64,000 nucleotides of DNA from NCBI RefSeq assembly GCF_000010505.1, contig NC_010729.1, positions 1,040,501 to 1,104,500 on the forward strand, written 5' to 3'. The notes under the pieces are model-generated. The model saw only the letters and a list, made by a program, of their open reading frames with translations, did not search any database and was not told the DNA's origin. Both the position numbers and the translations under genes were made by a program. Shown one piece after another: positions 26,576 to 35,768 of this stretch (within the stretch, counting starts at the first letter, position 1; each line of letters begins with the position of its first letter). This DNA is from Porphyromonas gingivalis ATCC 33277 (GTDB lineage: Bacteria; Bacteroidota; Bacteroidia; Bacteroidales; Porphyromonadaceae).

Positions 26576-26800
26576 ATCTTTCAGAAAGAGGAGTGCTTCA
26601 CTATTCGTACCGGCCAGATGTCCTAAGATCGCGATCGCCAACATTCGTGGCTGATAGGCTTCATGATCGAAAAACTCGGAAGCGATGGCAAAAGATCTTT
26701 CTTCCGAAGAGGAAGACAAAATCTCTTTTGCAGCATCGAGTATATGCACGAAGCCATGCTCGATTTCCAATATCCGTTTCAATACATTGTCGGTCTCCAT
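26576..26800 (-). pseudogene. Truncated HEAT-like protein gene
   Basis: The minus strand from ATG 26800 encodes about 75 residues (METDNVLKRILEIEHGFVHI, later FFDHEAYQPRMLAIAILGHLAG). The fragment runs straight into the right end of IS195 copy 3. Helical pairs with a PRMLAIAILGHL segment resemble HEAT-like or DNA-alkylation-repair-type proteins of Bacteroidota. The C-terminal bulk is missing and is not found elsewhere in the window. The IS is the obvious cause of the break. Confidence 0.6.
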
Positions 26801-26822
26801 ACTGGTTTTTATGTTTCAATGA

Positions 26823-27365
26823 TTAGAAAAAAATCCCTCGTTTGACCTCCCATCTATAAAATTTTGACATGAGGAAAAATGCTGAAAGTAGACTAAGAGC
26901 AGCAAGAGTGATACCGATGACTGTCCATAAAACCATTTGTGAGGGAGACAAGGAAGTAGTGTCTGTAAATTTCACGAAGGCATATATACAATAGGGCAAA
27001 GTCAATAGAGTCGTAACAATTACCGGAATATATTTACGGTATATAATCCATTGTGCAAGATGTATAAACAAATGGATAGAATGTCCCATCAATACAGCAA
27101 ACCACCATTGATATGCACCTCGCCATACGGCAAAGAAAGAAACAACGGAAAGCAAAATAAATTCGTGAGCTGTACCAACGGCAAAAGTCGATGTTGAGTA
27201 ATCGAATAGCCCCCGCTCTGTAATGAAGGCTTCTACTTTAGGAAAATGTCTTTTCAGGTTCTCTCTATTCTGAAATATCCATTGCTTGAACATAACTACC
27301 TCTTCATATTCATGAAGCATGAACATAATAGGAAGAAGCAACATAAGCTTTTCTAGATCGGTCAT
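26823..27365 (-). CDS. HXXEE-domain membrane protein
   Basis: A 180-residue membrane protein with about five hydrophobic helices. The N-terminal motif HEYEE (residues about 18-22) fits the HXXEE family; the metal-ligand-like His/Glu set lies at the start of a helix, and a later GHSIHLFIHLAQW block adds more His residues. The biochemical role of the family is unknown. ATG at 27365 is used, with a GTG directly before it at 27368. It overlaps nothing but begins 5 bp from the stop of the HipA-like stub, so it may share that transcript. Confidence 0.75.
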   Translation of the reverse strand: MTDLEKLMLLLPIMFMLHEYEEVVMFKQWIFQNRENLKRHFPKVEAFITERGLFDYSTSTFAVGTAHEFILLSVVSFFAVWRGAYQWWFAVLMGHSIHLFIHLAQWIIYRKYIPVIVTTLLTLPYCIYAFVKFTDTTSLSPSQMVLWTVIGITLAALSLLSAFFLMSKFYRWEVKRGIFF

Positions 27366-27369
27366 CACA

Positions 27370-27465
27370 TTATCCTTTCTTACTTGATTTTATCGAAATT
27401 ACACCGGCCGGACGACCTACAACAGAGCCATCCCACATGACTTCCACCTGCAGTACCTTATTCAT
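27370..27465 (-). pseudogene. HipA N-terminal stub
   Basis: The minus strand from ATG 27465 encodes 31 residues (MNKVLQVEVMWDGSVVGRPA, ending SIKSSKKG) before a TAA. The opening resembles the first strands of the HipA N-terminal domain, where the toxin kinase normally continues for several hundred residues. It overlaps the end of the HipB-like gene by 4 bp, as hipBA pairs often do. The kinase part is absent, so no toxin can be made from here. Confidence 0.55.
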
Positions 27466-27785
27466 TTTTTGCTACCTCTCTTGCGCTTGGGCTGCTGTTC
27501 TGCCAGCACTTCATCGAGTGTCTGATACTGCCTTTGGGCAAAGAGCAGCGCAAAGTCCTGCAAGGCATTCAGAGCAAATCCGATTTGCAATAAGCCTCTA
27601 AAAGAGATTTCGCCCGTTCGCTCGAATCTGCGATAGGTAGGCAACTTCATTCCTGCCCGTAAAGCGATTCCCTCTTGTGTCAGATTCATCTCCAACCGTC
27701 GGGCCTTTACTCGGGAAGCAACCTGCATAGCTACGGACTGCGGATTGCAGTCTATAAGTGTCAAAATATTATCCATACATATCAA
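27462..27785 (-). CDS. XRE-type HTH regulator (HipB-like antitoxin)
   Basis: A 107-residue DNA-binding protein. The helix-turn-helix lies at about residues 25-65 (VKARRLEMNLTQEGIALRAG, then LPTYRRFERTGEISF), and the tail is basic (QQPKRKRGSKK). The FERTGEISFRGLLQIGFAL pattern is typical of antitoxin-type regulators beside HipA kinases in Bacteroidota. The partner is reduced to the stub overlapping its 3' end, so this may be an orphan antitoxin or simple autoregulator. Start MICMDN; the inner ATG (MDN, 9 bp in) is equally possible. Confidence 0.75.
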   Translation of the reverse strand: MICMDNILTLIDCNPQSVAMQVASRVKARRLEMNLTQEGIALRAGMKLPTYRRFERTGEISFRGLLQIGFALNALQDFALLFAQRQYQTLDEVLAEQQPKRKRGSKK

Positions 27786-27894
27786 AAAAATCTCTTTATT
27801 GATATTATGTTATCACTTTTGAAGATAATAAAACCGTTCAAAAAACACAATCAAATGGACTGAACCACCAAACGACTAGAATCTGTTTTTTAAT

Positions 27895-28803
27895 TTATCG
27901 TAAGAGATTGTCCAGTGCTTTTTCAAGGGTGACATACTTGAAACGATAGCCCGAAGAGATGATTTTTTCGGCCGATACCCTACTTCCTTCCAGTAGAATG
28001 GAAGCCCGCTCGCCGAATACACGACAAATAACCCATTTGGATATGGAGGGAAAGAAGACAGGTCGCCCGATGGAACGCCCAATAGCGCGCATGAACTCTG
28101 CATTACGCACATGCTCCGGTGCTACCACATTATAAATACCGGATACAGTCGGATTGCGAAGAGCATGCAAGATAATTCCGCATACATCACTGATATGGAT
28201 CCATGGTATATACTGCTTCCCACTTCCTAACGGAGCACCTACAAACCATCTGACGGGACGCACCATCTTAACCAAAGCACCGCCCTGAGGAGCCAGTATA
28301 ATACCGTTTCGCATAATGACAGTCCGCCCTGACACTCCCTCTTGAGAGAAAGCTTGACCCACACGCTCCCATTCGCTACACACATGGCTCAGAAAGTCGC
28401 CGCCATTTTTATCGTTTTCGGCGAAAATGTTTTCGCCGGTTAGCGTCCCGTAGAACCCCACGGCCGATGCCGAAATGAAAGTAGCTATCCGAATGTCATT
28501 GGCTTTCAGGGTCTCTAATAGGAGCCTTGCCGAATCGACCCTGCTCGAACGGATGACCTCTTTGCGCTCACTCGTCCATGGCTTATCGGCAACTCCGGCT
28601 CCTGCCTGATGGATGATATGCTTCACTCCTTGCAGTGCTTCGACCTCGATTTGCCGTTTGGCAACGTCCCACTCATATTCGTTTTCGTTTCGTTTGTGGC
28701 GCGTCAAAATGCGTATGGAGTAACCGTTTCGCACAAGTTCTTCCGACAGTGCCCGTGCAACCATCCCATTTGCACCAGTAATCAAAACAACGTCTTTCTG
28801 CAT
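27895..28803 (-). CDS. TIGR01777-family NAD-dependent epimerase (SulA/YfcH type)
   Basis: A 302-residue short-chain dehydrogenase-like protein. ATG 28803 opens MQKDVVLITGANGMVARALS, giving the nucleotide-binding ITGANGMVA motif; the longer frame to 28845 adds a non-conserved leader. Family landmarks follow: HQAGAGVADKPWTSERK, FISASAVGFYG, RNGIILAPQGGAL and the C-terminal DUF1731 part RPVFFPSISKWVI. The exact reaction of TIGR01777 proteins is not settled. It stands alone between intergenic repeats. Confidence 0.85.
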   Translation of the reverse strand: MQKDVVLITGANGMVARALSEELVRNGYSIRILTRHKRNENEYEWDVAKRQIEVEALQGVKHIIHQAGAGVADKPWTSERKEVIRSSRVDSARLLLETLKANDIRIATFISASAVGFYGTLTGENIFAENDKNGGDFLSHVCSEWERVGQAFSQEGVSGRTVIMRNGIILAPQGGALVKMVRPVRWFVGAPLGSGKQYIPWIHISDVCGIILHALRNPTVSGIYNVVAPEHVRNAEFMRAIGRSIGRPVFFPSISKWVICRVFGERASILLEGSRVSAEKIISSGYRFKYVTLEKALDNLLR

Positions 28804-28888
28804 AAAGAAACCCACAAAATTCAATCCGCTAAGACACCGAAACAAATATATAAAATGGGATGCACAAGAAAGTGTACCTCAATGGAAA

Positions 28889-29385
28889 AATACGCACCAA
28901 AAAAGTTTTCAACAACGAAGCGGAGTTTGGAATGATTCTAAATAAGCATCCTGAAGAGAGAGGGCAATCGGAGTAAAAAAGACAAGAAAACGGACTTTTG
29001 CAAGTCGAAATCCGTTTTTCGGAAGATCTTGCAACGATTTATATATAAACCATTTTCAATTTATATATAGATTGTTTTCGATTTATATATAAAACGTTTT
29101 CAATAATATATAGATCATAAATGATTTATATATAAATCGCAGGATAAAAAAGGCCGATTCAGGAGGTGATAAGACAAAGGCACCCACCGAGTTTGCCGTT
29201 AAACTCAGTGGGTGCCCGGTCTCTTGGGTGGACTACCAAAGGGGTATTCCACCCTTATACATCATAGGTCTATCTATACGCTCTTTTTCTCTAACGCAGT
29301 GAGTGGATGTGAATAAAAGGGAGCGACTGTAGCAGTCGTATCGGCAGATGGTTGGAGGTCATAATATCGGTGTGCATATCAATTT
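28889..29385 (+). repeat. Dispersed non-coding repeat B, copy 1
   Basis: It aligns with 54656-55142 in the same orientation. Shared blocks are AAAAGTTTTCAACAACGAAG, GAGTTTGGAATGATTC, the TATATA array, a GGCACCCACC hairpin (29179-29216) and a weaker stretch ending GTGTGCATAT. No reading frame is conserved. It occupies most of the 28804-29504 gap. Confidence 0.7.
29037..29140. repeat. TATATA palindrome array, about 22-bp period
   Basis: About five AT-rich palindromic units, TTTATATATAAA or variants, are separated by CCATTTTCAA/TTGTTTTCGA-type linkers. Successive units are 22, 22, 21 and 22 bp apart. It lies inside repeat B. Confidence 0.75.
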
Positions 29386-29504
29386 AGCAGTTTATTAATG
29401 TATTTATATTGAGCAGAAGAGCATATTCTGTCTTCAAGAAGAGCTTAATCGGCTGCAAATATAAGAAGTTCGGCCAACTCGAGAGAATCGAAACATTCGA
29501 ATCA

Positions 29505-30147
29505 CAGGGCTATCGTATTTGGATTTAGCGGAGATCATTGAGACAAGATTCAAACACCTGAAAAATCAATGATGTTTTTCTTTGTTCATGCAGCTTAATT
29601 CGGTATATTTATATCTGATTTCAAGCGACTTAACTAACACTTTGGCTGCAATTAAATTATTTATGGAAAATATCTTTCAAATTCTTTCAACTGTCCCGGA
29701 TCATCGTCGAGGCAATCATTTGATCTATCCCATTGATTATCTTTTACTTATTTCATTCTCCGGGATTATGTCCGTTTTTACCACGTGGAGCGACTTCGGG
29801 CTCTATGCCCAACTACATGAAGAAGACCTTAAAATGCTGTATAAAAGATTGGCAAAGAGAGAGAGCTGATGAATTATACGCCCTCACACGATACTTTCAG
29901 TTACTGTTTTCGCGGTTTGGATCCGAAGGCTTTTCAAGAGGCCTTCAAATCTTGGCTGCTCACTGTTTAGGAGATCCTCGGGCAACATATTTGCATCGAT
30001 GGAAAAACAATCCGAGGGGTGAGGAAGCTTGATCCCGATTCCGACTCACACACTGTAACGGCCTATATTGCAGGAATCAGAGCTTCTCTGAATCAGGTCT
30101 TTATATCCAAGAAATCCTATCATCCGATTTCTAATGCGATTGCCCCG
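29505..30147 (+). mobile_element. Degenerate ISAs1-family element
   Basis: The left end CAGGGCTATCGTATTTGGAT and right end AATGCGATTGCCCC are ISAs1-type terminal repeats as seen at 5591 and 23388. Only about 640 bp remain where a full element is about twice that, so there has been internal deletion. Confidence 0.7.
29663..30146 (+). pseudogene. ISAs1 transposase remnant
   Basis: ATG 29663 reads MENIFQILSTVPDHRRGNHL and IYPIDYLLLISFSGIMSVF, a typical ISAs1 N-terminus. It is followed by frameshifts near 29850 and 29990. Fragments such as DTFSYCFRGLDPKAFQEAF and TAYIAGIRASLNQVF appear in other frames. The catalytic centre is incomplete. It is a different ISAs1 type from the one at 23388. Confidence 0.7.
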
Positions 30148-30275
30148 GGCAAGAAACTTGAATATCCCCCTTTCCGAACGCTTCTTACTAAATTTGCCTT
30201 AGTGTTGCACTTGTAACTGGAATCTGCAACCCTGCACAAACCTTGCCAAGCTTTCATGGTTAAATATATTAGTCG

Positions 30276-30283
30276 TACTTTTG
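30276..30283 (+). promoter_or_regulatory. -7 promoter element TACTTTTG upstream of thrS
   Basis: An exact TAnnTTTG match 79 bp before the thrS ATG; transcription would start near 30290. It probably drives thrS-infC-rpmI-rplT. Confidence 0.5.
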
Positions 30284-30361
30284 CGCGCACAGATAATTAT
30301 GTAGAGGCTTACGCCTACTACCCTACTACCGAACAAGAAACGAAATAGACAACATAACGAT

Positions 30362-32323
30362 ATGATCAAGATCACCTTTCCGGATGGCAACTTCCGCGAA
30401 TATGAAGCGGGGATTACCGGTTGGGATATAGCCGGTAGCATCAGTCCCCGTTTGCAGCAAGATGTATTAGCTGCAGGCGTGAATGGACAAGTGTGGGATT
30501 TGCATCGTCCAATCAATGAAGATGCAGAAGTGAAGTTATTCAAATGGGACGATGCGGAAGGCAAGCATGCATTTTGGCACTCCAGTGCTCACCTGATGGC
30601 TGAAGCATTGGAAGAATTGTATCCGGGTATCAAATTCGGTATCGGACCAGCTATTGAAAACGGGTTTTACTATGACGTGGATCCGGGCGAAGGCATTTCT
30701 ATCAAAGATGCCGATCTGCCTGCCATCGAAAAAAGAATGCAAGATTTGGCTGCTCGCAAAGAAACGATCATTCGACGCGACATAGCCAAGGCTGACGCTC
30801 TCCGGATGTTCGGAGATAAGGATGATCAATATAAAGTGGAGCTGATCAGCGAACTGGCTGACGGTACCATTACGACCTATACGCAAGGTGGGTTCACCGA
30901 CCTTTGTCGCGGTCCTCACTTACCCAATACCGGTTACATTAAAGCGATCAAGCTTTTAAGCGTAGCCGGAGCTTACTGGCGCGGCGACGAAAAGAGAAAA
31001 CAGCTGACACGAATCTATGGAATCTCTTTCCCAAAGAAAAAGATGTTGGATGAATATCTCGAGCTTTTGGAAGAAGCTAAGAAGCGCGACCATCGAAAGA
31101 TCGGTAAGGAGCTCGAACTCTTCGCTTTCTCCCAAAATGTAGGTGCCGGCTTGCCGCTTTGGCTACCGCGAGGCACACAGCTCCGTTTGCGTTTGGAAGA
31201 CTTTCTGAAGCAGATACAGAAGCACTTTGGCTACCAACAGGTAATCACGCCGCATATCGGCAATAAGAATCTCTACATCACCTCCGGGCACTATGCCAAA
31301 TACGGACAGGATTCTTTCCGTCCGATCAATACGCCGCAGGAAGGAGAAGAGTTCATGCTAAAGCCAATGAATTGCCCTCACCACTGCGAGATATTCAAGA
31401 TCACTCCACATTCCTACCGCGATCTACCGATTCGTTTGGCCGAGTTCGGGACTGTGTATCGTTACGAGCAAAGCGGAGAGTTGCACGGGCTGACACGTGT
31501 AAGAGGTTTCACGCAGGACGATGCTCACTTGTTCTGTCGTCCGGATCAGCTAAAAGAAGAATTTTGCAAAGTGATGGATATCATTTTCATTATTTTCAAA
31601 GCTCTTGATTTCAAAAACTTCGAAGCACAAATATCACTTCGAGATAAAGTAAACAGAGAGAAGTATATCGGAAGTGAAGAAAATTGGGAACGTGCCGAGC
31701 GCGCAATCATCGAGGCTTGTGAAGAAAAAGGTCTCCCCGCTGTCATAGAATATGGCGAAGCTGCATTCTATGGTCCCAAGTTGGACTTTATGGTCAAAGA
31801 TGCATTGGGTCGTCGTTGGCAGTTGGGAACCATTCAGGTGGATTACAACCTGCCCGAACGATTCGATTTGGAATACACCGGTGAAGACAACAAAAAACAT
31901 CGTCCTGTGATGATCCACCGAGCACCATTCGGTTCGATGGAGCGCTTCGTTGCTGTACTCATAGAGCACACGGCAGGCAAATTTCCGCTATGGCTCACAC
32001 CCGATCAGGTTGTTGTACTGCCGGTAAGCGAACGCTTCAACGAGTATGCTCACCGTGTAGCTAAAGAGTTGAACCAGCGAGATATTCGCGTACAAGTGGA
32101 CGACAGGAACGAAAAGGTCGGACGAAAGATACGGGACAACGAATTGAAACGTATTCCGTATATGCTCATCGTAGGCGAAAACGAAAGCCGGGAAGAAGAG
32201 GTATCAGTACGCAAACAAGGCGAAGGAGATATGGGTATTATGAAAATTACTACCTTTGCCGAGCTTATCGAGAAAGAAGTCGATGATATGATTAGTGCCT
32301 GGCGCAAAGATTATCAAAACTAA
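30362..32323 (+). CDS. thrS: Threonyl-tRNA synthetase
   Basis: A 653-residue class II synthetase that charges tRNA-Thr. In order: TGS domain (about 1-61), editing domain with the HxxxH pair H73/H77 in [10 protein letters not shown], the catalytic domain with zinc-binding MNCPHHCE, motif 2 in [23 protein letters not shown], motif 3 around [11 protein letters not shown], and a C-terminal anticodon-binding domain from about 550. The length is normal. It heads the translation operon thrS-infC-rpmI-rplT, whose order is conserved in many bacteria. Confidence 0.98.
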   Translation: MIKITFPDGNFREYEAGITGWDIAGSISPRLQQDVLAAGVNGQVWDLHRPINEDAEVKLFKWDDAEGKHAFWHSSAHLMAEALEELYPGIKFGIGPAIENGFYYDVDPGEGISIKDADLPAIEKRMQDLAARKETIIRRDIAKADALRMFGDKDDQYKVELISELADGTITTYTQGGFTDLCRGPHLPNTGYIKAIKLLSVAGAYWRGDEKRKQLTRIYGISFPKKKMLDEYLELLEEAKKRDHRKIGKELELFAFSQNVGAGLPLWLPRGTQLRLRLEDFLKQIQKHFGYQQVITPHIGNKNLYITSGHYAKYGQDSFRPINTPQEGEEFMLKPMNCPHHCEIFKITPHSYRDLPIRLAEFGTVYRYEQSGELHGLTRVRGFTQDDAHLFCRPDQLKEEFCKVMDIIFIIFKALDFKNFEAQISLRDKVNREKYIGSEENWERAERAIIEACEEKGLPAVIEYGEAAFYGPKLDFMVKDALGRRWQLGTIQVDYNLPERFDLEYTGEDNKKHRPVMIHRAPFGSMERFVAVLIEHTAGKFPLWLTPDQVVVLPVSERFNEYAHRVAKELNQRDIRVQVDDRNEKVGRKIRDNELKRIPYMLIVGENESREEEVSVRKQGEGDMGIMKITTFAELIEKEVDDMISAWRKDYQN

Positions 32324-32424
32324 AGCCTTCTTTTTCAGAAACAATAATAAGGTAACAACAATTCAAACAATTATAAAAAGGGGAAATTGGCAAAACAACC
32401 CTTTCCCCCTCTTAAACATTTTGA

Positions 32425-33063
32425 ATGGCAATCGATAAAACGAAGAATCAACATCGGATCAACGAAGCAATCCGAGTAAAAGAGGTGCGTCTCGTCGGTG
32501 ACAATGTGGAGCAAGGTGTGTACAACATACAAGAAGCACGACGCATTGCCGAAAGCCAAGATTTGGATTTGGTCGAGATCTCACCAAATGCTGATCCGCC
32601 CGTATGCCGCGTTACCGACTATCAGAAGTTTGTTTACCAACTGAAGAAGAAGGCTAAAGAACAAAAAGCCAAATCGGTGAAAATCGTAATCAAGGAGATC
32701 CGTTTCGGCCCCCAGACGGACGACCACGATTACAACTTCAAACTCAAACACGCAAAAGAGTTTTTGCAAGAAGGCTCCAAGGTAAAAGCCTACGTATTTT
32801 TTCGTGGACGCTCGATCCTTTTCAAGGAGCAAGGAGAAGTTCTTTTGCTCCGTTTTGCCAATGATTTGGAAGACTTCGCTCGCGTAGAGCAAATGCCTAT
32901 TTTGGAAGGTAAGCGTATGACAATCATGCTTACTCCAAAGTCTGCATCGAAAAAAGGACATACACCACCGAAAACACAGGTGGAGGCTTCTAAACAAGCC
33001 AACGAGTCAGCAGAAACCGAAGAAGAAAAAAAACGCTGCCATCCGACAAAGCCTGTCCTATAG
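32425..33063 (+). CDS. infC: Translation initiation factor IF-3
   Basis: A 212-residue IF-3. It binds the 30S subunit, checks the start codon and blocks early joining of 50S. Signatures are [21 protein letters not shown] and [21 protein letters not shown] in the N-domain, and [19 protein letters not shown] in the C-domain. The C-terminal tail beyond the usual end is Lys/Glu-rich and about 30 residues longer than the E. coli protein, as often in Bacteroidota. The start is a plain ATG rather than the autoregulatory AUU of E. coli, so that control is not available here. Confidence 0.97.
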   Translation: MAIDKTKNQHRINEAIRVKEVRLVGDNVEQGVYNIQEARRIAESQDLDLVEISPNADPPVCRVTDYQKFVYQLKKKAKEQKAKSVKIVIKEIRFGPQTDDHDYNFKLKHAKEFLQEGSKVKAYVFFRGRSILFKEQGEVLLLRFANDLEDFARVEQMPILEGKRMTIMLTPKSASKKGHTPPKTQVEASKQANESAETEEEKKRCHPTKPVL

Positions 33064-33106
33064 CAGTGGAATAACAAGAAGTGTTTAATAATAATAGTGT
33101 TGGAAA

Positions 33107-33304
33107 ATGCCTAAATTGAAGACTAACTCCGGTGCCAAAAAGAGGTTCGCCCTTACCGGAACAGGTAAAATCAAGCGTAAGCACGCTTTCAAGAGTCACA
33201 TCTTGACAAAGAAAACGAAGAAGCAAAAGCGTAACCTCACCTACTTCTCTACAGTACATAAGGTAGATGAGAATGCCGTTAAGCAGCTCCTTTGTCTCCG
33301 ATAA
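33107..33304 (+). CDS. rpmI: 50S ribosomal protein L35
   Basis: A 65-residue basic protein with the L35 pattern [29 protein letters not shown] and [13 protein letters not shown]. It lies 43 bp after infC and 112 bp before rplT, the conserved order. Confidence 0.97.
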
Positions 33305-33416
33305 CAAACTCTTTCAAAGCAAACTAACAACGATTTTTTTAACAGAGAGGCATGCTATATCAAGAGCGTAGGTTTGTTAAAACCGGTGCCGCTGCCAATC
33401 AAAAACAATTAGTATT

Positions 33417-33764
33417 ATGCCAAGATCAGTCAATCACGTTGCATCGCGAGCCAAACGCAAAAGAATTCTGAAGCTTACTCGCGGATATTTTGGTGCTCGT
33501 AAGAATGTATGGACGGTTGCTAAGAACACGTGGGAAAAAGGTTTGACCTACGCTTATCGTGACCGTAAGAACAAGAAACGCAATTTCCGTGCTCTGTGGA
33601 TACAGCGTATCAACGCTGCAGCTCGTTTGGAAGGAATGTCATATTCTCGCCTGATGGGTGCTCTCCATGCAAATGGTATCGAAATCAACCGCAAAGTTCT
33701 CGCCGATTTGGCGATGAACCACCCCGAAGCTTTCAGAGCTATTGTGGCCAAAGTAAAAAACTAA
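33417..33764 (+). CDS. rplT: 50S ribosomal protein L20
   Basis: A 115-residue L20, needed early in 50S assembly. It opens [18 protein letters not shown], with [13 protein letters not shown] and [17 protein letters not shown] further on. In other bacteria L20 represses its own operon by binding the leader or the rpmI region. The 112-bp gap before it could hold such a site, but no clear mimic is visible. A strong terminator follows. Confidence 0.97.
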   Translation: MPRSVNHVASRAKRKRILKLTRGYFGARKNVWTVAKNTWEKGLTYAYRDRKNKKRNFRALWIQRINAAARLEGMSYSRLMGALHANGIEINRKVLADLAMNHPEAFRAIVAKVKN

Positions 33765-33811
33765 ACGCTTGCCACACCTCTCATTGAGGTGGTGATAAAG
33801 CAATATAAAGA

Positions 33812-33850
33812 AGATGTGTCGAAAAGATTTTGACACATCTTTTTTTATTT
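33812..33850 (+). terminator. Terminator of the thrS-rplT operon
   Basis: AGATGTGTC (33812-33820) pairs with GACACATCT (33832-33840) and is followed at once by a run of seven T. Confidence 0.88.
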
Positions 33851-33995
33851 CACGCATGTGCATTCTAAAAACATAGTGCTGTGCAGGGAAGATGTACGAT
33901 GGTCTCAGGTCAAGATAGAAATAGCGTGGCTTCATTTGAATAGAAAACCAGGTCTTATGCTGCCCCCACCCTTTCCTCTCCCAAGCATACATTTG

Positions 33996-34129
33996 GAAAC
34001 CTTTGCAAAATAAGGAGGTGGAGGGAAGAGGAGTTCTTCGCATAAAAGGAGCGAGTGAAAGGGGTGGCAGTAAGGAGTGAAAGTAGTTGTAAATCCCCCC
34101 TTGAGGAGCTACTTGAACGAGCTCCTCAA
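33996..34129 (-). mobile_element. IS1126 right-end remnant, inverted
   Basis: GAAACCTTTGCAAAATAAGG through GAGCTCCTCAA is the reverse complement of the last 140 bp or so of the IS1126-type element ending at 39147. Its terminal base pattern has drifted (GAAACC for GAGACC). The second IS5-type element starts directly at its inner edge, so it was probably inserted into an IS1126 copy. Confidence 0.8.
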
Positions 34130-34226
34130 GAGACCATTGCACGGTATTTTTGCGACATATTTGCCTGCATTGCTTGCGTATATCAATGATATTTAGTATT
34201 TTACACGTATAAACAAGAGCATAAAT

Positions 34227-35442
34227 ATGGCTACCAAACAAACAGAATCGGCACCAAGCTTCCTGCAAGTATACACTCAGGTTCGCAGAGATCGCATGAA
34301 ACACTCTTTCCTACGTCAAATCAATGCCGGTGTTGATTGGCGTGGTATTCGTACACTGCTGAACAAGAAATACACCAAGACACAGAATGCCATAGGTAAC
34401 CCTGCCTACGATGCACTGTTGATGTTCAAGATTCTACTCTTGGAGACCCGATATGGTTTGAGTGATTATGAGGTTGAGGAACGCATCAACGACTCCTTGC
34501 TTTTCAGTGAATTCCTTGGTCTGGATCTCGGCTTCCCTTCTCCCGATCATAGCACGATCAGTCGTTTCCGTAGCGAACTCACTCGCTTGGGGATTATGGA
34601 TAAACTCCTTCGGGAGCTGAACAAGCAGTTCAAGAAGCACGGCATCAGCCGTATTGATCAAGGCGCCATCGTTGATGCGAGCATTGTGGATAGTCCTTAC
34701 TCCCCTGATGGTAGCGTGGTCATAGAAGTGGCCGAAGATCGAGAGGATACTCGTTCGGAGGAAGCTCGTACACAGCCAGGAGGCTTATCATTGTGAACTC
34801 AAGAGTTCCTGTCCAATCCGGAAGTGGAGGTCGGCTACCTACCAGGAGGCTTATCATTGTGAACTCAAGAGTTCCTGTCCAATCCGGAAGTGGAGGTCGG
34901 CTACCTACCAGGAGGCTTATCATTGTGAACTCAAGAGTGGCAAACCGGGAGTAGACTCGGAGGCTCGTTGGGTACGCAAAGGCAGGCACTATCGGTATGG
35001 ATACAAGAAGCACGTCTTGACGGACGAGCAGGGCTTGGTAGAAACAGTGGTCACGACCTCGGCTAATTGTGCAGACACGGTTGTATTACCTGAGCTGATC
35101 AAGAAGTCCAAGTTGCCGGGAGGAATTAGTGTTTTGGCCGACAAAGGCTATTGTAGCAAGGAGAATTCGGAGTATTTGGCCCGTCAAGGTTTGATAGATG
35201 GAATTATGCTTAAGGCCCATCGAGGTCAAGCCCTCAGTGAAAGTCAGAAACAACTCAATCGGATGATCAGTAAGACGCGCTGCTTGATAGAACGTACCTT
35301 CGGTAGTATTCGACGATGGTTCTGTGGCGGACGATGTCGCTACCGAGGGTTAGCCAAGACACATACCCAAAATATCCTTGAAGCTATGGCCTACAATCTC
35401 AAGCGTATGCCGGGGCTTCTTGTGCTTCAAGGCGCCAAATAG
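34227..35442 (+). pseudogene. IS5-type transposase with frameshift and 66-bp tandem repeats
   Basis: The 5' part runs from MATKQTESAPSFLQVYTQVR through the first DDE block (GAIVDASIVDSPY) to a stop at 34796. The 3' part resumes in another frame at about 34777 and ends at 35442, with SVLADKGYCS (second Asp) and SKTRCLIERTFGSIRRW (Glu). One extra C in CACAGCCAGGAGG near 34776 accounts for the shift. Two extra copies of a 66-bp unit (22 codons, EAYHCELKSSCPIRKWRSAT per unit) lie at 34776-34907, then normal sequence continues. Inactive as read, unless frameshifting occurs. Confidence 0.85.
34776..34929 (+). repeat. 66-bp tandem repeat inside the transposase
   Basis: CCAGGAGGCTTATCATTGTG starts at 34776, 34842 and 34908. 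The two complete 66-bp units appear identical and the third is partial. The unit length is a whole number of codons. Confidence 0.9.
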
Positions 35443-35588
35443 GCGTAAAACGCCCGTACCTCGAGGGCAATTGCCCTCGAGGTGCGGGAAAGGGGACTAA
35501 TCCCCCAAGCTGCAAAACAGACGAGAATGGTCAAAAACACACCAGAAACAAGCGAGGAAAAAGAACAGCCTCTTTGTGCAATGGTCTC

Positions 35589-35639
35589 ATCTTGGGATTG
35601 ATAGATGAGGATATTCCCCTTATCGTCCTTGTGCTCCAT
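35589..35639 (-). pseudogene. RhuM-like gene, N-terminal stub
   Basis: ATG 35639 on the minus strand reads MEHKDDKGNILIYQSQD and is cut exactly at the right end of the IS5-type element (35588). The GNILIYQSQD opening is characteristic of RhuM-family proteins of Bacteroidota, and only 17 codons survive. Its promoter TACATTTG (35660-35667) is intact, so it could read into the IS as antisense. Confidence 0.6.
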
Positions 35640-35659
35640 ATTATTTTTTAGTTACAGGA

Positions 35660-35667
35660 CAAATGTA
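35660..35667 (-). promoter_or_regulatory. -7 promoter element TACATTTG
   Basis: An exact TAnnTTTG on the minus strand, 21 bp before the RhuM-like stub's ATG. Confidence 0.45.
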
Positions 35668-35768
35668 GCGCTTTGTGCCGGCTTTGGTTGGTCTCCGAAT
35701 TTGAGAATTTCAAGAGCAGATTCCAATCTCAAATGCAAGCTTTTATGAATAACCGGAAATAATACAGC

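Larger units (their letters stand above)
34130..35588 (+). mobile_element. IS5-family element, second type
   Basis: 1459 bp between GAGACCATTGCAC and its inverse GTGCAATGGTCTC. The transposase is related to that of the IS1126-type element but clearly distinct (ISPg4-like is possible; the ISfinder name was not checked). No target duplication is seen. The left neighbour is an IS1126 stub and the right neighbour a cut RhuM-like gene. Confidence 0.85.

Noticed and set aside
30284-30361. T-box or other leader regulation of thrS
   Set aside because: The leader is only about 70 bases and no T-box, specifier stem or terminator pair is visible.
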